In this document: piece by piece, positions 22,264 to 32,950 of the stretch
Layout: each line of letters starts with the position of its first letter
Position numbering within the stretch: position 1 is the first letter of the stretch
Source: Trametopsis cervina
Lineage: Eukaryota > Basidiomycota > Agaricomycetes > Polyporales > Irpicaceae
Direction: 5' to 3'
NCBI GenBank assembly: GCA_022385755.1
Contig: MU278361.1
Location: forward strand, 411,186 to 475,185
Length of the DNA: 64,000 nucleotides
Translations under genes and position numbers: made by a program
Notes under the pieces: model-generated
What the model was told of the DNA's origin: nothing
Database searches by the model: none
What the model saw: only the letters and a program-made list of their open reading frames with translations

Positions 22264-23212
22264 GACGGCAATAACCTTCGTTGTTGTAGTGATTGTCGTG
22301 GTGCTGGTGCTGGATGTGTAGGAAGTTGTTGACGGCGATTTGCCAACCAACGGTTGGGGACGCCGCCCAATGTTTATCTCTGGTCAAGGCTATATGCTGG
22401 GAATTCGAGACAGGTTATGGGCCACAACAGCAGTTAGAGATCAAACCATCCATTTCGGCGCTGTGATGTCTTCTCGATGGGAGCGACTTACCCAGCATCC
22501 TAGTCCAGAAGGAGAAATACGATGCATCATACGTAGTCATGATCCAAGCAATTCAGATGTAGATGAGGACCCTAAAGATTGTGTTCTGCAGTGCGGTGCA
22601 TTAAATTCCTTTTTCCATGAACGCTACCCCCTATGCCAGTTGTGTATGGGTGTGCGGCCGCTTCAACCACCATCGGATGTGTGCAGCTTACCGTGAGGTG
22701 TACACCTTGACAGGATATAAGTCAAGCGGCCAACCTCGAGCTCAAATCTACCCTCAAAAGTCAGCTCAAAGTTGTCTCCGTCGTAAGCGGCCACTGCTTC
22801 TATACCAGGAGTTTCTCCTACGAATGTGCTGATTATGCTTTGGCACTCTAGTGATCTGTTATAGGTTGGACCCGACACTAAAACTGAGAGCAGCTTCGTG
22901 TTCATAAGTTCACAACGATCGCATACACTTACAGTGACGGGGATTACGTTGTCCACCGCGCAACATGATAGAAGATCAGTAAGTAGCCTTGTTCCCGGGA
23001 AACGACTGCGAGAGGCGAATACTAGCGCCCGTGGGATTCAAACTAAACTGTGCAAGCGCGCACACTTCGCAGCGTATCCGATGTCTGCGATCCCGGCACA
23101 GTAGCAGCGATCTAGGAGTCATTTGCCATTGTGAAGCGGATGCAGTCATGACTTCGATATCAATGGTCTCGAGCCACACGTTTTCTCCATTCTGCCCTCT
23201 TTCCCGGCCAAT
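22264..23212. promoter_or_regulatory. Shared divergent promoter region
   Basis: Separates the flavin monooxygenase and the LYC1-like gene. No supported coding region. The part from about 23,091 to 23,212 is also present, degraded, at 13,534 onwards, so the LYC1 promoter was copied together with its first exon. Confidence 0.5.
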
Positions 23213-24511
23213 ATGGCGACATCGTCGCTCTCTGCTCTAACACTCGTCGAAGCGACTCCAGAACAGGAGGTGGATGCTTGCAAACGGACCCATGTTCAAT
23301 GGTCAAGAGGGATGGGGATGAAGGAATATATAGAAAGGGATCGTATTATGTCGCAACAGGAACACTCGTCCGAGGGGAAGTGGAAAACTTGGTACGTATT
23401 TTCGTTCGGCGGGTACGACCTTGGCTCACCATGAAATCGTTGTAGGGTGTTGGTGCCTAGAGATAACCCAACCACACTCGATTTTATGTGCAGCTGCGAA
23501 ACGTAAGTATCAATCCCACCTTTGACAATGTGCACCTAATCCCTCGATGATCAGCTTCCGGCGTAAAGGGGTGATGAGCAAGCCTGGCGACACTCATACA
23601 CGACAGGTCATCTGTTACGGCGTCGCGTCCGTTTTTACTCCTGCATCCAAGCGTGGCCATGGATATGCGAGCCATATGATGAGGCTTTTGCACTGGGTGC
23701 TCGCTCCTCACTTCGCTCTGCCCGACTTTCCGGCAGAGTGGGGTTCTCCTCCTCCTAACGGCCCCCACGATGCACAATTTTCAGTGTTGTACAGCGATGT
23801 CGGAAGCGATTTCTACCATAACTGTGGCCCTAAATTGGGCGAGAAGTCCGGCTGGACGGCCACGGGCGCCATTTCTACATCTTGGGCTGTGACCGGTGAC
23901 GACAGGCCCCAAGTGCACGATAGTACTTGGGACATGTTGACTGCAGAGGGTGCGGACTACATATGGGAGGCCGACAGCCAAATTATGGCGGAAGATGTCC
24001 TATCACTATCTCAGACCATGGGACAGACTACGTTTAGTTTCCTACCCAACGCTGGTGTCGGGCAATTCACCATACAGCGCTGCATGCAGCTGGACGCCGA
24101 TCTGAAGCCAATTCTGGATGACTTCTGGGGAATCAGCCGTGTAGGACATCCAAACGCTTCCGTCTTTGCGACTTGGACATTCGAGCCCGGCACCAAGACC
24201 ATGGTGCTTACTCGCCTACGTGCATCGCCCGCAGAGTTTCCCCCGCTATTGACCAAGATAAAAGAAATCGCGGCCACGTTTGATAAGGACACGGTTGAAG
24301 CATGGAATCTTCCATGTCACCTGAAGGATGCTGCAGAGCGGACAGGTGGACAGACCTTCGCCAGGCACGACCATCTATCATCCGTCAAGTGGTATGGTCC
24401 AGAGCCAACTAATCAAATTAAATGGGCATTTAATGAGAAGTATGTATGCGGATTGTCTACGTTATGTTCAGCAAAGGCTGAAATGTTGGACGCAGGTTTT
24501 CCTGGTGCTGA
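23213..24511 (+). CDS. LYC1-like lysine acetyltransferase (GNAT fold)
   Basis: Start MATSSLSALTLVEATPEQE. Three introns join: exon 1 ends KTW at 23,391; a short exon reads VLVPRDNPTTLDFMCSCET; the long third exon begins FRRKG, and the last adds FSWC before TGA at 24,509-24,511. The long exon contains ITPASK-like VFTPASKRGHGYASHMMRLL, which corresponds to the acetyl-CoA-binding R/Q-x-x-G-x-A region of GNAT proteins. It also has FSVLYSDVGSDFYHNCG, typical of LYC1 (lysine N-acetyltransferase first described in Yarrowia). The product would acetylate free lysine or a related amine, but the family is broad, so the substrate is inferred. A dead 5' copy lies at 13,534-13,800. Confidence 0.85.
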
Positions 24512-24879
24512 CCACACAAGCTAGCCACGACGGACACCGGTCCTTGCTCACAATCGGGGTCTACCACGCAATGCTCATGTATCGCTGTCGTTTACGTTTG
24601 AACGGGAATATTGTTTATGTGACCTCCACCTCCTCGTGATTGCGAGAGGAAGTCGCACGCGTACAAGGCGGATTTTGAGTTCTCTACACGGCAGACGAAG
24701 GAACCCCTAAGTGTAGGTACTCACTATATGCGCCGCTAGGAATACATTGCCAGTCTGCAAACATCACCAATACTGTCCTGCATAACCGCAGATCCATCGC
24801 AACAGTAAACTACCAGAAGAAGATTCTGTGTCGGTTTATATGTGTTCTGATCGCTGAAGCATTGGTGTTAGTACATAAA
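24512..24879. other. Convergent 3' spacer
   Basis: Between the LYC1-like gene and the minus-strand hypothetical gene. No coding signal seen. Confidence 0.6.
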
Positions 24880-25943
24880 TTACAAGTCCATCTCGACGTC
24901 CATATCCCGGAATGTGGTAGAGCTTTGCGTGCCTGAGCTCGCTACTCCATGCGAGAACTCTTCACCGTCGTCGTCCACGGGTGGATAATCGTCAACGTCA
25001 CTGTAGGAGAAGATATCTTCGGCATTCAAGCCTTCTAAGAGTTCTTGTTCAGCAGCATATGCAGCAACTTCGTCATCGTCTAACTCGTCAGGGATATCGT
25101 CTGCGGTAGTTTCTACACCTCATGGGTTAGGAAGCGGAGCGAAGCAGCAAGGGCGCATACATGCCTTGCAGCTCATCTTCCCATGTCGTTACGTCCTCCA
25201 AGTCAGGATCGAACGACGACCCGACTTCCTGAGCGTAGGATAAACGATACGAATGTTGCTTCTGGTGCCTTACGCTGGCCATGATGCGCGAGAAGAACTG
25301 GATCACTGTTAGGTAAGGGGGTAGAGGCAGAACTTATAGCACGCACTGCATCATTGAGTATCATCACATCCTCGTCTTCGTCCTCCCAATCCATCACCTC
25401 GTCCGGACCGTCACTGCTCCAGTCGCTGGCACGCCTTTTACCAGCAATCTTACGCTCCCTATCCCTGGCAGCACGTTCCAAGCAGCGAGCCTTAAAGCGT
25501 TCTCGCAGAAACGTCTTCCCTGGCGTTTCTTCAGGTTGACCAGATAGCTCGAACCGCGCAGGAGTATGTCGAGGTGTAGTACTGGTAGTGTGGGTACGAG
25601 AAGCTGCGCGCGTGCGGTCTATAGTCGGTGAGCTGAGAGCAACATTCTTGTATTGTGATCGTCTTCGCTCTTGCGCCGCAGAGGTCGGAGACGGGATAGG
25701 GGAGGAGTCGGCTACGGATGACAAGGGCGAGGATTTCGTAGGGGTGTGGCCAAAATGTGTATAACTCCGACGAGAGGAAGGCGTCGATGGCGAAGACAGG
25801 ACTGTGGTCATAGTATGTGTAGTGTGCGCCCAAGTAATAGCCTGGTGCGTCTGAGGGGGTGCAGAGACTGTACGCGTTATCGTAAAGCAGTGAGAATTAG
25901 TCAGGAGCTGTTGAAGAGACTGGAGCAGAGTGTCACGTGCCAT
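24880..25943 (-). CDS. Hypothetical protein, serine/threonine/proline-rich with acidic C-terminus
   Basis: Not assigned to a family. The longest frame starts MARDTLLQSLQQLL at 25,943, but the second ATG at about 25,811 (MTTVLSSPSTPSSRR) is an equally good start. The N-terminal half is rich in S, T and P with basic residues. A charged segment follows (FLRERFKARCLERAARDRERK) that may be helical. The C-terminus is acidic: DLEDVTTWEDELQ, DIPDELDDDEVAAY and AEDIFSYSDVDDY, ending DMDVEMDL at 24,880. Two introns are needed. One is about 49 bases, near 25,226-25,275. The next, near 25,160, works in frame only with a GC donor (CAAG/GCATGT). Composition suggests a disordered nuclear or regulatory protein, which is a guess. 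Confidence 0.6.
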
Positions 25944-26479
25944 ACCGCGTTATTTACGCGTATTTACTTAGTTCATCTTGGGCTTAACGGGCAATAATCT
26001 CTTAACATTTGCTCGAGATGAATACATATGGACTTCGTGCCGTTCCACCACCATCCTGACCCCCATATCGCCCTCTGTCGTCGTGTAATCTCGCCATAGG
26101 ACAAAACTCCGTCATTTCTTGTCAAACGGCGGTGTTGGTGGCAGCCACAATATGTGGCATGACTGCGACCCTTGATGGTCCAACCAACCGCTACGCTACA
26201 CAATAAACCATTACTATTTTTAAGCAGCATTCGTTGCCAGAAGGAGCTGTTAGACAACAATACGGACTGTGGTAAGCCGCGTAGTAGGTTTGGACAATGA
26301 CATCGCGATACCCTCTGTTAACGGTCTAGGCGATGTTGCGCCAATTGAAACCTTGATGGAGATGACAGGGTGCAACAACAAATGCTAAACACACTTCTCT
26401 TACTCACAGCCGACTTGGCTATTTCTCTCAAGTACTTCTTTGCCTTCGGGCCATCCCCACATCCTACTCTCCTTTCATT
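25944..26479. promoter_or_regulatory. Divergent promoter region
   Basis: Lies between the minus-strand hypothetical gene and the amidase. No gene recognised; small frames on either strand have no family resemblance. Confidence 0.45.
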
Positions 26480-28480
26480 ATGGTTCTCTTCTCTAATCCT
26501 GAACATGTGGCTGCGTGGTGGGTACAATCTGTGCACAGGACTAGAAACACTCTTTAACATCCTCGTCGAGTAGTGCTCAGAAGCGTCGCATTATTGCTGA
26601 TCAAATAGAACACTATTCCCCTCGTTATGACCTTCCTTTAACAGATTCGGATAATTCTGTCCTCCAGCTATCCCTAGCTGACGTGGCTCATCAATGCAGT
26701 AGCGGCCAGCTGTCCCTCGAAGACGTCCTTACCAGCTACGGCAAACGAGCTCTGGCCGCCCAGAGTGCGACGAACTGCCTCGCAGACCTTATGTTTGATG
26801 AGGCACTCGACGCACACATTCCTGGAGGGCCGCTTGCAGGAGTTCCTGTCAGCCTGAAGGACGTGGTAGATATTGCGGGCCATGATACGACTCTCGGATT
26901 CTCTTCAAGAGCCCACAAGCCTCTGACCACCTCTGCACCCATCGTTCGGCTGCTAAGAGACGCAGGCGCACTCTTACACGTCAAGACGACCGTTCCCACT
27001 GGACTCGTCACGTTTGAAACGACTTCCGACTTATTCGGAGAAACGAACAATCCTTACAACAGCAAGTTCTCCCCTGGCGCGTCGACTGGTGGAGGGGCTG
27101 CTTTGCTAGCTTATCAGGGTAGCATGATCGAAATTGCGACGGATATTGGTGGAAGTGTGCGATTTCCTCCAGCGTATTGCGGGCTATACGGACTGCGATC
27201 ATCAGTGGGCCGCTTTCCTGTTATAGGCTGCCAGTCGTGTGTTCCCGGTCTCGAAGGTATAGAGACGGTGTCTCCGATCGCTAAGAATCTGGATGATCTG
27301 CGCACCTTTTGGGAGCGGGTAGTAGGGATGAAGCCTTGGGAATACGATCATTCGGTACGTCAATCCCTCTTGACAAGTGTTAGCAAATTAACCTCTACGT
27401 GAAGTGCATACCTATACCGTGGCGCCCTGTTGACTTCGTGCTCGCTGGGAGGAAGCCAAGATGGGGCGTTATATGGAATGATGGTATGCATCCGAAGGTA
27501 ATATTGTCATGAAACTGATTCGTTTTAGGTATGATTTCCCCGACCCCTGCCGTCAAACGCGCAATTGCACTTGCTGCTGATGCCTTAACACAGCAAGGGT
27601 ATGACGTCGTTGATTTGTGAGTGCCTCATCCCCAGCCTGAACTTCGTTATGCTAATAGTATTACAGTGACGCGCCGAGCTCTATTGAAGGACTCAAGATC
27701 GGCCTTCCGCTTGCTTTTGCTGACGGCGGTACGCATATCTCATGCCATTCGCGGATGTGCCTAACTCGAAGGACGCAGGAGCCGTGGTTATGGCAGCGCA
27801 CAGCCGTACCGAGGTCGTGTCGTCTGCTATTACGGCTTTGCTGGGCATATCCAAAATCCCTCGCTTCGTCAAAACGATCATCTCGGCATGCTTGAGGTGG
27901 TTTTCACGACCGTTGGGCCGTAATGATCGGTTTGCAGATCTATTTGCTTCTGTGAACGCACAGACGGTGTCTGAGGAGCGACTCCTTAACCTGAAGAGAT
28001 CGGAATACAGGGCTTCGTGGCAACAAGCCTTGAGGAAGCAGGGCATTGACTTCATACTATCGCCCATACACGCGCTGCCTCCGATGCCTAAAGGGGGTAG
28101 CGGCGTCGCCAGCTTGTTATCCGCGAACTACGCATTCATATTTAGCATTGTAAGCTGTTCTTTACCATACGTATTGTCAACTGACAATGCGACATACTGT
28201 TCAGCTGGATTATTCGGCAGGTGTAGTGCCGACTACGTTCGTAGACAAAGATTTAGATGCTCTTCCGGAGGACTTCAAGCAATCCGAGACCTACCAATGG
28301 CTGAACGACGCAGAACGCGATGTCTTTTCCCTATACGACGCCGATGCGATGCATGGCCTTCCCCTTGCTGTTCAGATATCAGGTGGTCGGTTGGAGGAAG
28401 AGAAGGTTCTCGAAGGGATGAAGCTCCTCGAGATTGCTCTCCGGGACTCCGGACGGCCGTTCATTCAGAAGCGGTTTTGA
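26480..28480 (+). CDS. Amidase signature family hydrolase
   Basis: Hydrolyses amide bonds with a Ser-cisSer-Lys triad. Start MVLFSNPEHVAAWW at 26,480-26,521, then a 59-base intron to KRRIIADQIEHYSP; both borders are phase 0. Visible family motifs are GVPVSLKDVVDI with the catalytic lysine, GASTGGGAALLA with the cis-serine, and TDIGGSVRFPPAYCG with the nucleophile. Later exons give WGVIWNDG, IALAADAL, FADGGAVVMAAHS and DFILSPIHALPPMP. The final exon reads LDYSAGVVPTTFVDK and ends SGRPFIQKRF with TGA at 28,478-28,480. The layout resembles fungal amidases related to fatty-acid amide hydrolase and to acetamidase. Substrate cannot be told. The DNA immediately after the stop is duplicated upstream of kinase C. 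Confidence 0.88.
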
Positions 28481-28993
28481 TATCGACGCTTCGGGTATTA
28501 TAGCGGCTACGGAGCTAGTCTCCATGTTCATCGAGTGAACGAGTATATGTTACTATTCGTCTTTAATTACGCTATCATCATGGCCGAGTGCACCTCAATA
28601 GCGTGCATCTACTGCTCACATACAACTGGAAACCTCTCCGATAAGCCACTATTTTTCAAAGGGTGCGAAGGTGAGGTTCTCAGATGGGTTCTAATATGGG
28701 ATCGCAGCTAGCAATACGGTGTTCACTCGTATTCGGGCAAGAGGCCTGAGGCACAGGATACGATAGGAAAGCCTGAGGGCAGCGGTCCAATCAGCTGCCA
28801 CTTATTGGGCGCCAATCATAGCCAACTCCCAAAAACGAATGACACGCCTAACCTCAGCAACTTCATCTAAGAACGCCTATTGTCTCGCTACCCTCATTTC
28901 TCCGTAGCCATCCTGATTCCGTACAAACCTGGCTACATGCAATACAAGAACGAATATGAGAGAAATGGATATTGACTCGTCCATCCCATTACA
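28478..28993 (+). repeat. Direct repeat unit, copy 1 (upstream of kinase A)
   Basis: From the amidase stop codon to the kinase A start, this DNA is repeated at 35,986-36,475. It includes TATCGACGCTTCGGGTA, CGGAGCTAGTCTCC, and a highly conserved block around AGGGCAGCGGTCCAATCAGCTGCCACTTATTGGGCGCCAATCATAGCCAACTCC (28,779-28,831). The two copies differ by scattered substitutions and small indels. It includes the likely promoter and 5' untranslated region of the kinases. Confidence 0.9.
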
Positions 28994-31692
28994 ATGCGTA
29001 CGCCACCTGGATCTTAGACAGTACTCACCTCTGATGCTCCGGTCAAATTCAAGCAGGCTGTTACCGATCTAGCCATCCGCTATGGACTTGAAGCAGGTCA
29101 CGAGGCAGTTATGGACGACGTTGGTGGATGTATCCCACAGGTACCGCTGAAATACTTCATGGACTATCTCCTTCCGCCTCTTCCGCCAGGCATCGATGTC
29201 GAGAGAGTTAAGCGGCAGCTCAAGAGGAAGGTCAGCATGAGGACGACAGCAGCTATCAGCGGTGATAGATGGACCTCATTCAAGTACGATCCAAGTCACG
29301 AAGAGAACAATGCCAAATCTGAGAATGCAATCTTCGCGCCGTTTGCGGGCATCGCTAAAGCTGTAGCCCAGGCGGCAATGGCCATCAAGGAAAAGGGTGT
29401 GAAGATGAAGCTGACGGCCGCTTTCTATTGCAACCCGAATCGCACCCCCGCATCTACGAATAGAACGAACACGTCACGGCCTGACGGCTATGCTGTGCTG
29501 AAACAACCGCCAGAACTACATAGGCAGGAGATACACTGGGACAACATCGTAATCCCGGGCGAGAAGAAGAAACACTCGAGTGTCACGGATATCAACGATG
29601 TTTGTGCTTCTTTTAACACGACGCCCAGGCCCTGTCTTGTACTGATGACGCATGAATTTCATGTAGAACAATGCGAAGATCATATGGTCGCTCAAACACT
29701 GTATGCGCGAGACCGTACAGCGTCGTTTCGTATTCGGCTATACAATTGAGGATGCTTCGATGCGTCTATGGTTCTGTAGTCGCGCTGATCTTTTTGTGTC
29801 GGAGCAGTTCAACTTCATCACGGTACGTTGATGCTTTGGTCTATATCACACGTCTCTGACTCGTTGTACACGGCAGGACCACGACGAGCTCATTTACTTC
29901 TTCCTCTCTGTGATGTTTGCCAGGCGCTCTCAGCTTGGGTACGATCCGACTATCAACGCTTCTGTCGCACTTGGGAACGAGAAGAAGATGTATGACATCA
30001 CTGTTCGCTGGCTTGATTCCAACCAAAACGCTCACGAGAGCACATATCGAACGTTGGATCCCTTGGCCAATGTTTCTGTGGAGGCAGCGCAAGGCCGGGG
30101 TACACGCGTTTGGAAGGGCCGTGAAATCGACAAGAAGGGAGATATGACGGGAAACATAGTGGTGGTGAAGGACTACTGGGTCGACGATGACCGGACTCGA
30201 GAGGGTGATACACTTGCAGCAATTAGACAAGCGGCACAGGCATCGGATAACCCACTTCATAAGGAGAGGTTTGACAGACATTTCCTCCACGTCGTTTGTC
30301 ACGGTGACGTCTACATCAACGGCGAGAAGGATAACACATTTTCCCTCATGCGCAAATCAGCTCCCCTTCCCTCAGATCTACCGCCCTATGAGCTCAAGAG
30401 GCTTGAGGGAGCCGTGGGCGTGGCGAAGAAAGCTCTGGTTGAGCACAGTTCAAAGACTCATTGCCGTATTATGTTCCTAGAGTGTGGGGAGACCATTGAC
30501 AAACTGACTTCGGTGAAGAAGATCTGCAAAGCTTTGCACGAAGCGAACACAGGTATGCCGTTGTGTTACATCACTTATCAGCAGCCGCCGAATACCCTTC
30601 TTAGGATTGTTGACGCTGCATGAGCTTGGTTGGATCCATCGAGATATCAGTGCTGGAAATATTCTTGTGATGCATGACGATACGGTGAAGATCACTGATT
30701 TAGAGTATTCTAAGCGTCACGACGATGATGCTCCTGTCCACCATGGCCGGACGGTATGTCATTGCTTGTTGCAGCTGATAAATGACCAAACTCACATTCA
30801 TTAGGGTACGTATTACTTTGTCCCAGTGGAAATACAACTCCAGGAGTATATGTTTGCCCCTCCGCCCCCTCAAGACGACGACGACGACGATCTATTCAGT
30901 CAGAACATACCGGCAGACCACGGAATCGCCTTCAAGAGCAATCCTCTACACGATCTGGAATCTCTCTGGTGGCTCTCACTCTATCTGACAATTTCTCGAC
31001 GTGTCATGAACGTAGGCTCCAGTACATCGGTAGCCTCTGGGGACACAGAAAACAGTAAGGCATCTGCCTGGATTAACGACATCCTCACACATGCAAGTGA
31101 CCGTGAAGTGGCACTTCGCTCCCCGAGATACAACTTCGATGCCGAGACACGAACTATTCACAAGCTCCTGCAATTTATCGCTCGAGGGTTGAACGCGATC
31201 CGCAGCTCTCTTGAAACCGCCTATATAGACGCAGAGCGCAACCTTCACACGACTGGTACAGACACCAGCTCAGCACTCCCTGCACTTCACTCTCGCATGT
31301 CCGAAAAATACTCTGCTATGCTCAATGCTTTTACTGAGGGCAAGGTTACAGATTTCGAGCTCTCTTCCCTGTCGCTGGACTTCGTAGATTCACGCCCAAA
31401 AGCGCCTCCTCCGCCTCCCCCTTACTCCCTCGATTCTAAACTCGACTTTCTTCCGACTGGGAAGCGTGCCCAGGACGACGCAATCACAGGGATCATAAAA
31501 CGCATCCGCTCTATAAAGCCACCCAGCAACGTCGGTCATGACGGAGACGATGGCGAAAGTATTCCGACAAGCAGAGAAACGGCTGGTGAGGCCAGCCTTC
31601 ACGAAGTTTCAGGCAGTGCGGGATCTACTCATCCCACAGCTCTGCACAGATCCAGCCGTATTGCATCACGCGACGAGGCAAGAGTAGTCTAG
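28994..31692 (+). CDS. FunK1-type protein kinase A (early stop codon in the expected start exon)
   Basis: Sister of kinase C. Exons match C: up to 29,599, 29,667-29,822, 29,877-30,552, 30,605-30,753 and 30,805-31,692, each ending in the same phase. The start that C uses is conserved here at 28,994-28,996, but codon 8 is TAG (29,015-29,017) where C has CAG. Translation could restart at the in-frame ATG at 29,111 (MDDVGGCIPQVPLKYF), losing about 39 residues before the recognised family region. Downstream everything is open: FYCNPN, NNAKIIWSLKHCMRE, FVFGYTIEDASMRLWFCSR, VVVKDYWVDD, HRDISAGNILVM, DLEYSKRHDDDAP, GTYYFVPVEIQ and HDLESLWWLSLY. Probably still produces an N-shortened kinase, or is in early decay. 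Confidence 0.85.
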
Positions 31693-31849
31693 GATCAAGA
31701 GGTTCACATATATGTGCTGATGGATATGTGAGATGTTGTGTTCCATGGTAGTTATGAATGAGACCATAGAGTTAAAGAAATATACGAGCGAGCGGGCTGT
31801 ATATGTCTCTAAACAAAATGCAAGAGCAATCCCATAGATAGTGCATAAA
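31693..31849. other. 3' region of kinase A
   Basis: Begins with AGGATCAAGAGG after the stop, a sequence also found after the stops of B and C (in C as AGGATTGAGGGG). The conserved 3' flank shows that the duplicated unit extends past the coding region. Confidence 0.6.
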
Positions 31850-32930
31850 CGCTGTATGCCGCAAAAAGGGGAAGCGGGGATGCACGACCCCAGAACGGAG
31901 GGGGAGGTGACGCTACCACCAGCAGACGGCCCAGCCCAAAGATCAGTTCCAACCTTCTGCACGAGTTGCATCCCAAGTGGCTCCACTGTCTCCTTCCACA
32001 AACTCTCGCGTCTCCCCTTGCAAAGATGCTCATGGAGCCTTCGCCCACCTCATCCTCGGGCCCAAATACATACACCTTCTGCTGGGGCGACCACGGCGCC
32101 TCGCCGTACGCGAATGCGAGCCACCAGCCCTGCACCGTTTTGGGCACGGGCGTGTACGTTCACCCATCCACGACTGGCACGCCCCATGGCTCCTCGCTGG
32201 CGGCGCTGAAACGCCGACGACTTGGAGAAAGACTGACAGATGGCTGGCCGTCGGACGACGTTTGGCCCGCTCCAGAACGAAGTCGGGAGAGTCCACAGGA
32301 GCGTCTCAACGAAGCAGTCTCCTATCGTCAGCGGATGCTAGTTTCCAGGGGTTTCGTGTTTTTGCAGCTGTTGGGGTGTGCGAGTGCGTGAGCGCGATCG
32401 ATGTTGACCGTGATGGCAGACTGCGTTGGGGTGTCCTAGGCTTCTGGGCAACATCCTTGAGTTCTAAGACAATCATCTCGTGGTGTTTGAAGTGACACGG
32501 CTCCTTTGGGGGTTACGGACGAGAGCGTCGCACCAGCTATGAGCGAAAACGACACCTTCGTTGACGGCTCGTATGTGAGGGACACAGGTCGCGAGCTTTT
32601 CAACGGGAACGGCACGCAGCTCGTCGACAGTGTGAGCCTGCAGAGCCGACATGAGTTTTGAGAGTCGTCATCTTGAGGAATAGGCGTTCGGGATATACGC
32701 CTCCATGAGGGCACTTTGGACGATGACGCGCTTGAACAGCGGAAGCTTTTCGTTTGCAGACGAGTGCAGGTGACACAGGTTCGTTGCAGATTTCGACTGT
32801 GATACATTGTCATCTGCGCTGTATCATGCGGATAAGATGCTCGCGCAGACAAAACTGGCGAATGATTCATAGCGCGGCTACAACACTTACAGTACCCGTG
32901 ATGGTCGTTCCGTGTAAACATCAACGAGCG
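31850..32930 (-). pseudogene. Decayed type-B carboxylesterase-like gene, copy 2
   Basis: Inverted partner of the relic at 1806-2797. The minus strand carries the same blocks: SANEKLPLFKRVI-like sequence near 32,740, PVEKLATCVPHIRAV near 32,600, and VQGWWLAFAYGEAPW then KVYVFGPEDEVGEGSMSIFA at 32,040-32,130. Compared with copy 1 it lacks about five bases near 32,690 and has an extra base just after the MSIFA block, which pushes the C-terminal WKE-VEPLGM segment into another frame. Stops interrupt the middle. Its 5' end abuts or overlaps the first exon of kinase B on the other strand. Both copies are broken in different ways, so decay probably continued after duplication. Confidence 0.5.
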
Positions 32931-32950
32931 CCCGGTATGTGGTTCTTCTC

